From: Prevotellaceae bacterium UBA2448 | GTDB taxonomy: Bacteria > Bacteroidota > Bacteroidia > Bacteroidales > Bacteroidaceae | Assembly (NCBI GenBank): GCA_002342585.1 | Contig: DDQG01000006.1 | Location: forward strand, 1-64,000 | Length of the DNA: 64,000 bases | Direction of reading: 5' to 3' | In this document: piece after piece, positions 31,494 to 40,756 of the stretch | Layout of the letters: each line of letters begins with the position of its first letter | Position numbering within the stretch: the stretch's first letter is position 1 | The notes under the pieces: generated by a model | What the model saw: the letters and a program-made list of their open reading frames with translations, nothing else | Databases searched by the model: none | What the model was told of the DNA's origin: nothing | Program-made: the position numbers and the translations under genes

Positions 31494-32336
31494 TTACAGG
31501 GTGATATGAATAGCTTCGATGGGTTCGTTAAGGAAGACGCTGGCAGACTCACTGAATTTTTCGCTTGATTCAGTTGTAAAGTATTTACAGGTACCGCCTT
31601 TGGTAATGTTGTGTTCCATCTCTTGATGACGTTGCAGATATTCCTGAAGGCTTTCAGCAATATATTTCCCCTGTGGTATAAGTGTAATGCCTTTTGGGGT
31701 ATATTGTTTGATTTTCGGAAGTAGTAGAGGGTAGTGTGTGCATCCCAGGATAATGGTGTCTATCTGAGAATCGGCAGTTAGCAGTTTGTCGATACTGTCC
31801 TTTATGAAATAATCTGCACCAGGTTTATCGTATTCCCCATTTTCCACTAGTGGCACCCACATAGGACAAGCCTGCCCCACTATAGTAGTTGCAGGGTATA
31901 GCTTCTGAATCTCAAGTTTGTATGATTCTGAACGCACAGTTCCTTCTGTAGCAAGTATGCCGATATGATTTGACTTAGTTAGAGTGCCTACTACTTCTGC
32001 TGTTGGGCGGATCACTCCCAGTACTCTACGATTAGGAAAAGCTTGAGGAAGGTATTTTTGTTGAATGCTACGTAAAGCTTTTGCAGAGGCTGTATTGCAG
32101 GCGAGAATGATGAGTGGACAACCCATTGAAAAGAGTTTTTCTACTGCTTGCAGTGTGAACTGATAGACTACGTCGAATGAACGTGTACCATAGGGAGCAC
32201 GTGCGTTATCGCCTAGGTATATAAAATCGTATTGTGGCATTCGATGACGAATGCCATCGAGAATGGTAAGACCACCTAGTCCAGAATCAAAGATTCCTAT
32301 AGGTCCACATTGTTGTGTCGCAGTGTTGCCTTCCAT
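31494..32336 (-). CDS. murI: Glutamate racemase
   Basis: MurI makes D-glutamate for peptidoglycan. The 280-residue protein has GIFDSGLGGLTIL (near residue 13) and the two catalytic Cys in ACNTASAKA and GCTHYPLLL. The length is typical. In this phylum it commonly follows the bamA-skp genes, as here, 15 bp after the last OmpH-like gene. Confidence 0.96.
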   Translation of the reverse strand: MEGNTATQQCGPIGIFDSGLGGLTILDGIRHRMPQYDFIYLGDNARAPYGTRSFDVVYQFTLQAVEKLFSMGCPLIILACNTASAKALRSIQQKYLPQAFPNRRVLGVIRPTAEVVGTLTKSNHIGILATEGTVRSESYKLEIQKLYPATTIVGQACPMWVPLVENGEYDKPGADYFIKDSIDKLLTADSQIDTIILGCTHYPLLLPKIKQYTPKGITLIPQGKYIAESLQEYLQRHQEMEHNITKGGTCKYFTTESSEKFSESASVFLNEPIEAIHITL

Positions 32337-32351
32337 CCTTTCTTTCTATAT

Positions 32352-32921
32352 TTATCTTCTTAGTTTTGCTTTTACAAATGCAGTACAATCTTCTGCCTCT
32401 CCAGTTGTGTTTACAAAAGGATAGGAGTTATTGTCGATGTTTAGGATATATGAGTAATTGTGCTCAAGCCCCACCTGGCGCATAACGTCTTTCAGTTTAC
32501 GATGAAGTGGAATCATTAGTTCATCTTCTGCTTGATTGAGAAGACGTTTGGCTTCATCCTTAAATGCCATACTTTCCTCCATCAGTTGCTGGAGCTCCTT
32601 CTGGCGTTTCAGCATGATATTTTCAGGGAATGATTTCTGTCCCTCTACAAACTCATAGAATTTACGAGAAAAATCTTCCTCGGCGCGTGCCAACTCATTG
32701 TCGTATGTTTTCTTGAGATTCTCCAATTTCGCCATTGCACCTGCATATTCGGGCATAGATTGCAAAAGCTCATTATAACTACAATAACCGAAATGCTGCA
32801 TCTGTACAATGGTGTTGGCAGGAGCGGCTACATTTGATGCAGTTTGCGCTGCCTCCTGTGCTGATAGATTTGCAACAGAGAGGAGCGCAAAAATAAGTGC
32901 AATATATGTGCGTATCATCAT
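32352..32921 (-). CDS. OmpH/Skp-family periplasmic chaperone (third copy)
   Basis: The 189-residue protein has a signal peptide (about 1-21) and the Skp-like order: FGYCSYNELLQSMPEYAGAMAKLENL, a long helical coiled coil (about 65-145), and the closing HNYSYILNIDNNSYPFVNTT. Skp trimers hold unfolded outer-membrane proteins in the periplasm on the way to BamA. It lies 4 bp after the second copy and 15 bp before murI. Confidence 0.9.
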   Translation of the reverse strand: MMIRTYIALIFALLSVANLSAQEAAQTASNVAAPANTIVQMQHFGYCSYNELLQSMPEYAGAMAKLENLKKTYDNELARAEEDFSRKFYEFVEGQKSFPENIMLKRQKELQQLMEESMAFKDEAKRLLNQAEDELMIPLHRKLKDVMRQVGLEHNYSYILNIDNNSYPFVNTTGEAEDCTAFVKAKLRR

Positions 32922-32925
32922 TTAT

Positions 32926-33423
32926 TTACTTGATTCCGAGTTTTGCCTTTACCTGGCTGGTAATGTCAGTTGAAAGTGTTTCGCTGATGAATGGGATGCC
33001 ACTTGATGTGTCCATTACATATACATATCCACCTGCAACGCCTAACTCCTTGATTACAGTTGTAATCTTCTGAGTGATAGCCTGCATTTTCTGAGACTGA
33101 GCCTGCTGAAGTGATTGCTGTGATGTTTGGTAATACTGCTCAAGACGCTGGTTGAGTTCTTGTAACTCTTGTTCGCGACGCTGTTTTACTGCATCAGGCA
33201 GAGTAGCTTGATTCTTCTGGTAGTCCTCAGCCTTTGTCTGGAGTTCTTCCTGCATTTTCTTTAATTCATCTTCGTACTGCTTTGCCAGATTCTGAATTTC
33301 TGTCTGAGCAGTAGTATATTCAGGCATTGCCTGAACGATATCAGCTGAATTTACGTGTGCAAATTTCTGTGCAAATACACTCATTGGTAATACCAATAGT
33401 GCTGCAATAATAATTCTCTTCAT
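32926..33423 (-). CDS. OmpH/Skp-family periplasmic chaperone (second copy)
   Basis: The 165-residue protein has a signal peptide (MKRIIIAALLVLPMSVFAQ) and KFAHVNSADIVQAMPEYTTA. A coiled coil with many Gln and Glu follows (about 40-120). It ends VAGGYVYVMDTSSGIPFIS. It is most similar in layout to the neighbouring copies; three such genes in a row follow bamA, 54 bp from the first and 4 bp from the third. Confidence 0.92.
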   Translation of the reverse strand: MKRIIIAALLVLPMSVFAQKFAHVNSADIVQAMPEYTTAQTEIQNLAKQYEDELKKMQEELQTKAEDYQKNQATLPDAVKQRREQELQELNQRLEQYYQTSQQSLQQAQSQKMQAITQKITTVIKELGVAGGYVYVMDTSSGIPFISETLSTDITSQVKAKLGIK

Positions 33424-33477
33424 TGTCTTTAATTTTTGAAAATAATATGATTAATAATACTGTTGATTGTTATCTGT

Positions 33478-33993
33478 TTAATGACTATATCCAAGACGTT
33501 GTAATATCTCATCGCTTATGTCTATCTTTGGAGAGGCGTAGATAATGCTACCACCAGATGCGCGGTCGAGAATCAACTGATAGCCTTTCTTTTCACAAAT
33601 ATCTTTTACGGCACTATAGATTTCGTCCTGTATAGGTGACATAAGACTCTGACGTTTTTTGAAAAGTTCGCCTTCTGCTCCGAAATATTTCTTTTTCAGT
33701 TCACTTGCTTCTTTTTCCTTTGCTACTATAGCTTCTTCTGCTTTTGTTTTTTGAGAATCAGAGAGAAATACTGATTCAGATTGGTATTTGCGATAGAGTG
33801 TTTCAACCTCATTAAGAAGTGCCTGTACCTCACCTTCCCATTTTTTGCTTACTTGGTTCAATTGTTCGTTGGCACGTTCGTATGCAGGTACATTCTTCAA
33901 TATATATTCCATATCAACAAGTGCAAACTTCTGTGCGTTAACTGATAGTAACCCTACCAGGGCAAGAGCTATCGTAAATAATGTTCTTTTCAT
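33478..33993 (-). CDS. OmpH/Skp-family periplasmic chaperone (first copy)
   Basis: The 171-residue protein has a signal peptide (MKRTLFTIALALVGLLSVNA), QKFALVDMEYILKNVPAYERAN, and a helical middle. The end is GYQLILDRASGGSIIYASPKIDIS. I start at ATG 33993, which begins the signal peptide; the longer frame runs into bamA. It starts 22 bp after the bamA stop, so it is probably cotranscribed and functions with BamA. Confidence 0.93.
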   Translation of the reverse strand: MKRTLFTIALALVGLLSVNAQKFALVDMEYILKNVPAYERANEQLNQVSKKWEGEVQALLNEVETLYRKYQSESVFLSDSQKTKAEEAIVAKEKEASELKKKYFGAEGELFKKRQSLMSPIQDEIYSAVKDICEKKGYQLILDRASGGSIIYASPKIDISDEILQRLGYSH

Positions 33994-34015
33994 ACTATAA
34001 TGTATTTTAGGTTTG

Positions 34016-36658
34016 TTAGAATTCTTGTCCGAGAATAAAGTGGAATTGACTACCAGAATAGTTCTTTGAACCGAATACTTTGTCGAATCCGTATGCCCAG
34101 TCAATACCCATAAGTCCAATCATCGGCAGGAAGATGCGAACGCCAACACCTGCAGAACGTTTTAAATCGAAGGGGTTAAATTTCCTTACTTCTGTCCATG
34201 CATTACCTCCTTCGGCAAAACCGAGCACGTATATGTTTGTACTTCCTTGAAGTAATACAGGGTAGCGGAGCTCAAGTGTCATACGTGAATATGCATAACC
34301 TTCAAATCCGTATGGAGTAAGGCTTCCGTTGTCGTAACCACGAAGTCCGATAGTCTCGGTATAGTAGTTGTAAGAGTAACCAGACATACCGTCACCACCC
34401 ATGTAGTATGTTTCGAATGGTGATTTTTTGTTTTTGTTGTAACTACCGAGGAATCCACAATCGAATCGTGTCATCAGTACAAAACACTTATTGGCACTTG
34501 ACAGAGGGGTGTAGAAACGTGATTTGAATGCCCATTTGTGGTATTCAATCCATTTGAACTTCTTTTGCATATCGCTCATGTAGTTTGCATTGGCGCGGTT
34601 GGTAGCCAAATTAGCATAATCAACTCCATCCCATAGAGAGTATGGTGGTGTGAATGTACCTGAAAGGGTAATCTGCGAACCACGACGAGGGAATATAGGG
34701 TTATCTATGCTTACACGAGAGAGTGAAAGTGTGAGGTTGATGTTATTACAGTTACCATCGGTTATGAGGAAGTATTCCCAATCCTTCAGCATATAACGGG
34801 TATATCCGAGAGATGCTTGGAAACTAAAGTTGTTATCTGGCCAGTTAAGACGTTTACCCCAACCAACTGATAAACCAAGCAACATGATGTATTTATCTGG
34901 GTCGTAGTAACTAGAATAGTTGTTATAGTAGCTTGAGTTATAGTTACCATAACCATAAAGGGCGGAATAGTAGTTGTTGTAGTAGCTTGAATTGTAGTAT
35001 GCACTACTTACGTCGGTTTGACGTGAGAAGAATGCACTTACAGATAGAGAATTAGGGCGCCTACGACCAAACCAGTTGTCATGGAACGAAATACTATACG
35101 ACTGATAGTAACGTCCGTTTGTAGAACCTGAAAGTTCTAGGGTTTGCGCATCACCTTGAGGCATGATACCACGATGAAGTCCGTTTCGATGGAAAAGGTT
35201 ACGCATAGAGAAGTTGTTGAACTTAAGTCCCAACTTTCCGATTACACCAGTCTGTCCCCATCCAAGTGAGAATTCAATTTGATCACTTGCCTTTGGCGTC
35301 AGTCCAAGATTCATATCTACAGTGCCATTGATTGGGTCTGGAACAGGTTTGAAGTCTATAGCTTCAGGGTCAAAATGCCCCATTTGACCTATTTCTTGAT
35401 ATGACATCTTGAATGCATCCATAGAGAAGAGGTCACCCGGCTTTAGTTTCAATTCACGACGTACTACTTCCTCGTAAACGCGTGTATTACCATAGATTTT
35501 AATTTTATTGATTGTTGCCTGTACACCTTCTGTAATACGTATTTCGAGATCGATGGAATCGCCATCTACATCTACTTCAACTGGGACGACCTGATTGAAG
35601 ACATATCCTTGATTGTAATAAAAATTGGCCACAGCGTCTTCATCTGCATTCAGTCTGTTCGTAATGTGTTTCTGATTATATACATCTCCACGCTTCATCT
35701 TGAGCAGTTTGTTAAGCACGTCTGTAGTATAAACGGAATTTCCGACCCAGTTAATATCGCGAACATAATAACGGTCGCCTTCTTCTATTCCAAGATAGAT
35801 ATCAACGGTATTGTCACCATTGTCGACAATGCTGTCCTTTACAATGGTTGCGTCACGAAATCCAAGTTCATTGTATTTTTCAATTACTCTTTCTTTGTCT
35901 TCTGCATAGCGTTCCTCAATGAATTTCTTAGCCTTGAACAGACTCTTGAACCCTTTCTCGTTGGTTTTCTTTAACAGACCGCCAGAGAAGAAACCTCCAT
36001 GGAATTTACTAGTCTTTATATGATTGTTTCCGCTAATATAGATTTTGCGTACTTTCACTTTTTCTTTTTTGTCGATATTGACATCAACCATTATCATGTC
36101 TGGATGAGCAGGGTCGTCTCTCTGGATGATTTCTACAGAGGCATTTCTAAACCCCTTTTCTTCAAAATAATGTTTGATGACAATCTTTGCTTTGTCCACC
36201 ATGTTTGGGGTTAGCTGATTTCCCTTTGCCAATCCCATCTTTTCCATGAGGTCTTTCTGCTCGCTTTTCTTTACTCCCCATACGTTGACTTGCGATACTC
36301 GGGGGCGAGTGGCGAGAGTAATCTTCAGATATACTTTGTTTCCTACGATGCTGTCGGCTTCAATTTTTACATTAGAAAAAAGTCCATGCTTCCAGTAACG
36401 TTTTACTGCATCCGTGATTTCATCTCCAGGGAATGAGATGGTTTCACCGATGGTGAGTCCAGATAGTCCAATAAGAATGTTGTCATCGTAATTTTGCACA
36501 CCATCAACTGTGATACCGCCGATTTCCACTTTGCGATTCTGACCATATACAACAACTGGTTTGCTCTGTTCATTATTCTGTGCTTCTACAGGCAGAATAG
36601 TGACGAGCATTGTCATCAGAATTACAAGTTGTTTCGTTATGTTGTTTAATTTTCTCAT
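34016..36658 (-). CDS. bamA: Outer membrane protein assembly factor BamA
   Basis: BamA inserts beta-barrel proteins into the outer membrane. The 880-residue protein has a signal peptide (MRKLNNITKQLVILMTMLVT, then ILPVEA), five POTRA domains (about 40-450) and a C-terminal 16-strand barrel (about 465-880) with the strand-closing VRIFLPMIGLMGIDWAYGFD and a terminal Phe (GQEF). Residues about 552-587 are a Tyr/Asn/Ser-rich insert with NSSYYNNY twice, 18 residues apart; the DNA shows the matching 54-bp period (34916-34942 and 34970-34996). I start at ATG 36658; the upstream part of the frame lies in uppS. It follows uppS by 4 bp and precedes three Skp-like genes. Confidence 0.96.
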   Translation of the reverse strand: MRKLNNITKQLVILMTMLVTILPVEAQNNEQSKPVVVYGQNRKVEIGGITVDGVQNYDDNILIGLSGLTIGETISFPGDEITDAVKRYWKHGLFSNVKIEADSIVGNKVYLKITLATRPRVSQVNVWGVKKSEQKDLMEKMGLAKGNQLTPNMVDKAKIVIKHYFEEKGFRNASVEIIQRDDPAHPDMIMVDVNIDKKEKVKVRKIYISGNNHIKTSKFHGGFFSGGLLKKTNEKGFKSLFKAKKFIEERYAEDKERVIEKYNELGFRDATIVKDSIVDNGDNTVDIYLGIEEGDRYYVRDINWVGNSVYTTDVLNKLLKMKRGDVYNQKHITNRLNADEDAVANFYYNQGYVFNQVVPVEVDVDGDSIDLEIRITEGVQATINKIKIYGNTRVYEEVVRRELKLKPGDLFSMDAFKMSYQEIGQMGHFDPEAIDFKPVPDPINGTVDMNLGLTPKASDQIEFSLGWGQTGVIGKLGLKFNNFSMRNLFHRNGLHRGIMPQGDAQTLELSGSTNGRYYQSYSISFHDNWFGRRRPNSLSVSAFFSRQTDVSSAYYNSSYYNNYYSALYGYGNYNSSYYNNYSSYYDPDKYIMLLGLSVGWGKRLNWPDNNFSFQASLGYTRYMLKDWEYFLITDGNCNNINLTLSLSRVSIDNPIFPRRGSQITLSGTFTPPYSLWDGVDYANLATNRANANYMSDMQKKFKWIEYHKWAFKSRFYTPLSSANKCFVLMTRFDCGFLGSYNKNKKSPFETYYMGGDGMSGYSYNYYTETIGLRGYDNGSLTPYGFEGYAYSRMTLELRYPVLLQGSTNIYVLGFAEGGNAWTEVRKFNPFDLKRSAGVGVRIFLPMIGLMGIDWAYGFDKVFGSKNYSGSQFHFILGQEF

Positions 36659-36662
36659 CGTT

Positions 36663-37406
36663 TTATTTGTTCTCTTCAGATACTTGTTCACCTGTCTTTC
36701 CAAAACGTCTTTGGCGTCCTTGATAATCTACGATGGCTTTGTAAAGACATTCATCGTCGAAGTCGGGCCAATATGTATCTGTAAAGTATAGTTCAGAATA
36801 TGCTGTTTGCCATAGAAGGAAGTTGCTCAGTCGTTGTTCTCCACCTGTTCTGATGAGTAGGTCGGGGTTAGGCATAGTACGCGTAGCCATGTGGCTATCA
36901 ATTGTTTCGGCACTTATGTCGTTTATGTTTAGTTCTCCTCTTTTCACTTCATCGGCAATCTGTCGTGTAACATATGCTAATTCCCATCTTGATGAATAGT
37001 TGAAAGCTACAGCCATTGTTATGGCTTTGTTATTCTTCGTCTTATCCATCAGTTGGATACTAGCATTGCGTAAGTTGTCTGGCATATTTTCGAGGTCACC
37101 AATCAGTAAGAACTTCACATCGTTATTCATGAATATGTTTTCCTCCAGATGTTTGAGCATCAAATCTAGTAGGGTGTTAACCTCGCTTTGCGGACGGTTC
37201 CAGTTTTCGGTTGAAAAAGCGTAGAAAGTAACATACGGGATGCCAAGTTTTGTAGCACATCGCAATGTTGCCTCCAACGTGTCGGCACCTGCAATATGTC
37301 CGTAACTTCGCTGTTGACCGCGAGCTTGTGCCCATCTGCCATTACCATCCATGATGAAGGCAATATGCTTTGGGAGTCTGCTCATGTCTATTTTTTTCTT
37401 GTACAT
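36663..37406 (-). CDS. uppS: Undecaprenyl diphosphate synthase
   Basis: UppS makes the C55 polyprenyl carrier used for peptidoglycan and surface glycans. The 247-residue protein has HIAFIMDGNGRWAQARG (catalytic Asp near residue 25), FYAFSTENWNRP, and the end region LLIRTGGEQRLSNFLLWQTAYSE in pieces, notably RTGGEQRLSNF. I favour ATG 37406 (MYKKKIDMSRLP); ATG 37385 is possible. It starts 16 bp after DUF6089 and ends 4 bp before bamA. It would feed the polyprenyl-dependent enzymes of the glycan locus at 46.7-62.5 kb. Confidence 0.96.
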   Translation of the reverse strand: MYKKKIDMSRLPKHIAFIMDGNGRWAQARGQQRSYGHIAGADTLEATLRCATKLGIPYVTFYAFSTENWNRPQSEVNTLLDLMLKHLEENIFMNNDVKFLLIGDLENMPDNLRNASIQLMDKTKNNKAITMAVAFNYSSRWELAYVTRQIADEVKRGELNINDISAETIDSHMATRTMPNPDLLIRTGGEQRLSNFLLWQTAYSELYFTDTYWPDFDDECLYKAIVDYQGRQRRFGKTGEQVSEENK

Positions 37407-37422
37407 CTTAATCGTATTGTTA

Positions 37423-38079
37423 TCAGTTGTTACATTTACGCAGTTTAGGTAAGAAATCATAAGATACGTAAAGCATTGTCCAGCAGTATGTATCTTTGTT
37501 CTTCAAAAAACCACTTTGTATTCTATATGGATCTTCAATTCCGTCTATTTTATCTGTCATTGACATTCTGACTGTCCAGTCGAGTCCTATGTTAAGTCTT
37601 GGTGCCACTTTGTACTTTATGCCGAATCCGACAGGGATATTCAAGGAGAAAGTTTTGCTTGCAACAGTAGCTCCAATTCCTATCTGCAAATAGGGCACTA
37701 ATCGATGAGTGTTTTTATAGCTATTGCCTGTTCCATAGGCCCAGAAGTGAATTTCGTATTGACCGCCAAAGTCAAATACTGATTTGTTGAATTTTAAATT
37801 TGAACGATCCACTTCTGGTGGAAAAGCATCGCCCGATGCATTGCCAGAGATTCCACCATAACCGAGGTTGAATTTTAAAGCCATGCGAGGGTTTATGTTG
37901 TAACGAGCTATAGCTCCACCGCCCATATTTATGTTTTTGAATAATCCTGTATTACCTGCATCACCCAGATACGTACTTGTACCCAACATTCCACCTATCT
38001 CCAATGCATACTCCATCTCTGTTTGTGCACAGATAGTCTGGGATGTTATGATGGATAATATTAGCAGAATTTTTTTCAT
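37423..38079 (-). CDS. DUF6089-type outer membrane beta-barrel protein
   Basis: The 218-residue protein has a signal peptide (about 1-18, ICAQ) and alternating beta strands with Gly and aromatic residues (GGMLGTSTYLGDAG, MALKFNLGYGGISG, LNIGLDWTVRMSMTDKIDG), fitting an eight-stranded barrel. In Bacteroidetes this protein commonly precedes uppS and bamA, so a role in envelope assembly is plausible. I name the family from memory. It lies 52 bp after the DUF6242 gene. Confidence 0.8.
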   Translation of the reverse strand: MKKILLILSIITSQTICAQTEMEYALEIGGMLGTSTYLGDAGNTGLFKNINMGGGAIARYNINPRMALKFNLGYGGISGNASGDAFPPEVDRSNLKFNKSVFDFGGQYEIHFWAYGTGNSYKNTHRLVPYLQIGIGATVASKTFSLNIPVGFGIKYKVAPRLNIGLDWTVRMSMTDKIDGIEDPYRIQSGFLKNKDTYCWTMLYVSYDFLPKLRKCNN

Positions 38080-38131
38080 TGTGGATATATCTCTATCTGA
38101 TTTACGGATTCTCTGGTGTGTGGTTTATAAG

Positions 38132-39511
38132 TTATCTTATAGAACCCTTCCAGATTTTTCCGCCTATTTGGAAAACATAGAAAGACTTATCTATGAGAAC
38201 CATGCTTGCAGCGCCATTCGTCGCTTCGAGCGATTCTGGTAAACGCCACATTTTGGTTTGGAGTTTCCAGGAGATACCATTGTCCTCAGAGCGATACATA
38301 CCCAGGAACTGTTCAGTGAATGTGCGTCCCATTGTGTACAGATTGTCACCATACATGACGGTGCTTGTTTCCTGCAAATAAGGGTAGCCAATATTTGTTT
38401 CGTTGCTCACATCGATAAATTGCCATGGGTCGATTACATCATCTTGGGTGTCTGTGACTTTGTACCATGTGACGCCATCGTTTTTATTGTTGTCATTCAA
38501 ACCGCCCATCATGGCGATGTTAACTTGGGTGTTGTTGTATGACTGACGATAGAAACTATAGAAACATCTGGTGGGTAGCATCTCAAGATTCTTATTTCCA
38601 CATTCTTTCCAGTTCGTGAAGTCTTCTGTTGCAATGATGTTAGTACCGTCATAAGCATACAGGTAATAATTGTCACTTGCGAGAAGACGAGAGAGACCTT
38701 TTTCAGCCACCTTCATCCATACAACTCCTTTGACATTCTCAGTTGATTTATATAGTTTGCCTTGATTATCGATAGCATATAATTCATTTTGATGAACCAT
38801 GACTGAATATGGGTCAATGATTCCATCTGCTCCGATAAGTTCTTCAGCATTAGTCCATGTTGTTGCGTCGCTATGGTCTGTAGTGCTTGTTACTTGTGGC
38901 TTGCCTTCATTGTTTTTGGAGAAAATAAAGATTCTCCTTACCAAGGAGTCAGTTCCTTGTTTGTCAGGGTATGTAGCAGCCAGAACTATAGATCTGTGTT
39001 TTTCGTCTTCCAAATCTAGGTTGCTAACAACGCTTGACCAAAGGATTGTGTCAGAGGCTTCTGTGTTTTTTGTAAATGACACGAGATAACTTTTTGAGTA
39101 AAGTCCGTCTGAAGAAACGCTTCGTAGTATGTGTGGTTCTGTAAAATCGAGAGAGTCTTTGCCTGATGTGATTGTATAATAATTGTCTCCGCTTTTATAT
39201 TGAAGAGTGCCATGACATGTGAAAGTAGGTACAACCTTGGTCAGGTTAATCCAATTGGGCAAGGGCTTTACTGTATTTATGAGTCCTGTTTCTTGATTTA
39301 TTTCGAATAAAATACTACTTCCAGAAACAGTTCTCTTGATCGTAGTAGTACCAGTGCTTGTTTTGTAAGGTACATAACTTACGATGCTATTTACACCAAA
39401 TGATGTAATGGCGCAATATGGTGTGCTTTCAGTTTCTTTGCTTTTTACGCAAGAAACTAATAAAAGAATTCCTATATATGCGAATATTGATTTAAAAGTC
39501 TTTGAAGTCAT
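38132..39511 (-). CDS. DUF6242-type lipoprotein with Kelch-like repeats
   Basis: The 459-residue protein has a lipoprotein signal peptide (LLVSC, Cys near residue 21) and a beta-sandwich at about 30-150. A repeating beta domain follows (about 155-459) with motifs such as MVHQNELYAIDNQGKLYKS, MMGGLNDN and MYRSEDNGISWKLQTKMWRLPE, like Kelch or BNR repeats. It is probably exposed at the outer membrane. The family name is from memory; the function is unknown. It is the first gene of the long minus-strand envelope run and has a candidate promoter at 39585-39592. Confidence 0.8.
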   Translation of the reverse strand: MTSKTFKSIFAYIGILLLVSCVKSKETESTPYCAITSFGVNSIVSYVPYKTSTGTTTIKRTVSGSSILFEINQETGLINTVKPLPNWINLTKVVPTFTCHGTLQYKSGDNYYTITSGKDSLDFTEPHILRSVSSDGLYSKSYLVSFTKNTEASDTILWSSVVSNLDLEDEKHRSIVLAATYPDKQGTDSLVRRIFIFSKNNEGKPQVTSTTDHSDATTWTNAEELIGADGIIDPYSVMVHQNELYAIDNQGKLYKSTENVKGVVWMKVAEKGLSRLLASDNYYLYAYDGTNIIATEDFTNWKECGNKNLEMLPTRCFYSFYRQSYNNTQVNIAMMGGLNDNNKNDGVTWYKVTDTQDDVIDPWQFIDVSNETNIGYPYLQETSTVMYGDNLYTMGRTFTEQFLGMYRSEDNGISWKLQTKMWRLPESLEATNGAASMVLIDKSFYVFQIGGKIWKGSIR

Positions 39512-39584
39512 TCAGATGTGCGTTGTTTATGAAACAAACGAAGTTATATGATGTTTTGTTGCTTTGTATTTAGCAATAATCGTG

Positions 39585-39592
39585 CAAAAATA
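39585..39592 (-). promoter_or_regulatory. -7 box upstream of the DUF6242 gene
   Basis: Minus strand TATTTTTG, 74 bp before the ATG, in an AT-rich stretch. No clear -33 box. Confidence 0.45.
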
Positions 39593-39675
39593 CGAACATT
39601 TTTTCGCTTAACCTGCTAAAACCTCGTTTTTTAAAGAAAATTATATAGTTTTTGTGCTTTTTGTGTACGGTATGA

Positions 39676-39711
39676 TATAAAAAGCCTCTGTCGATTGCAT
39701 GACAGAGGCTT
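39676..39711 (-). terminator. Intrinsic terminator after the 2-oxoacid oxidoreductase operon
   Basis: On the minus strand AAGCCTCTGTC (39711-39701), an 8-nt loop and GACAGAGGCTT (39692-39682) form an 11-bp perfect stem followed by TTT then ATATC. It lies 23 bp beyond the korB stop codon. Confidence 0.8.
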
Positions 39712-39733
39712 GTAATTTAACTATGGGTGAGTA

Positions 39734-40738
39734 TTATTTTACTTCCCAAATATCGTTGGTTTCGAGTAGTTCTGCGAAGTTATGATACTTCTTCTTTGAA
39801 GAAACCTCTTCTATTTGTGCAGTTACACTATCATCGTATGTAGGTGCATCTACATCGCGGATTACACCAAGTGCGACTGGAAATCCATCGCCATTACCCA
39901 TGAGAGCGAGTTTCAACTGTAGTGTGTTGTCTTGGCAATGTGCATCGTGGACAAGGATATCTTTCTCTGTGATGCCGTTCTCGCCAATTTTAACCACTTT
40001 CAAACCGAATCCTTCTTGCATAAGACCGTACTCTGAATTCTCGCCAAAGATAAGTGGTTTGCCGTGTTGAACATAGATGGCATTCTTTGCACGTCCTTCC
40101 TTTGAGTATACTGATTCGTGGGTGCCATCATTGAAGATTACGCAATTCTGCAGAATCTCACATACTGCTGCGCCCTTATGCTGATGGGCAGCTTTGAGGA
40201 TGTCTATTGTTCCTTGTGCGTCAGTTGCTACTGCGCGTGCAAAGAAGTGTCCGCGAGCACCAAAACAAAGTTCTGCAGGTCGGAACGGATCTTCTACTGT
40301 TCCGTATGGACTTGATTTGCTCACAAAACCACGTGGACTAGTAGGTGAGTACTGACCTTTTGTCAAACCATAGATGCGGTTGTTGAGCAGTATCATGTTG
40401 AGGTTTATATTGCGTCGGTTGGCATGTATGAAGTGGTTACCACCAATTGCCAAACCATCACCATCGCCACTTACCTGCCATACAGAAAGGGATGGGTTGA
40501 CTACTTTTGCACCAGTAGCGATTGCTGCTGCACGTCCGTGTATGGTATTCATGCCGTAAGTTGCCATGTAGTGTGGCAGACGGCTACTACATCCGATACC
40601 TGAAATTACGGCAGTATTCCATGGGTCAACTCCAATTTCTGCCATTGCCTTGTGGAGACTTGCCAAAAAGAAGTGGTCACCACAACCAGGACACCATCTT
40701 GGCTGTCCTTTCTTAAAATCTTGTGCTGTATATGCCAT
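39734..40738 (-). CDS. korB: 2-oxoacid:ferredoxin oxidoreductase, beta subunit
   Basis: With the alpha-gamma subunit this thiamine-diphosphate enzyme oxidises 2-oxoglutarate (or another 2-oxoacid) to the acyl-CoA with ferredoxin. The 334-residue protein has RWCPGCGDHFFL near the N-terminus (iron-sulfur ligand Cys), ISGIGCSSRLPHY, and the TPP-binding GDGDGLAIGGNHFIHANRRNIN region. It lies 18 bp after the alpha subunit gene. The 2-oxoglutarate assignment is by family resemblance. Confidence 0.92.
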   Translation of the reverse strand: MAYTAQDFKKGQPRWCPGCGDHFFLASLHKAMAEIGVDPWNTAVISGIGCSSRLPHYMATYGMNTIHGRAAAIATGAKVVNPSLSVWQVSGDGDGLAIGGNHFIHANRRNINLNMILLNNRIYGLTKGQYSPTSPRGFVSKSSPYGTVEDPFRPAELCFGARGHFFARAVATDAQGTIDILKAAHQHKGAAVCEILQNCVIFNDGTHESVYSKEGRAKNAIYVQHGKPLIFGENSEYGLMQEGFGLKVVKIGENGITEKDILVHDAHCQDNTLQLKLALMGNGDGFPVALGVIRDVDAPTYDDSVTAQIEEVSSKKKYHNFAELLETNDIWEVK

Positions 40739-40756
40739 AATGTTGTGTCCTTTCTT

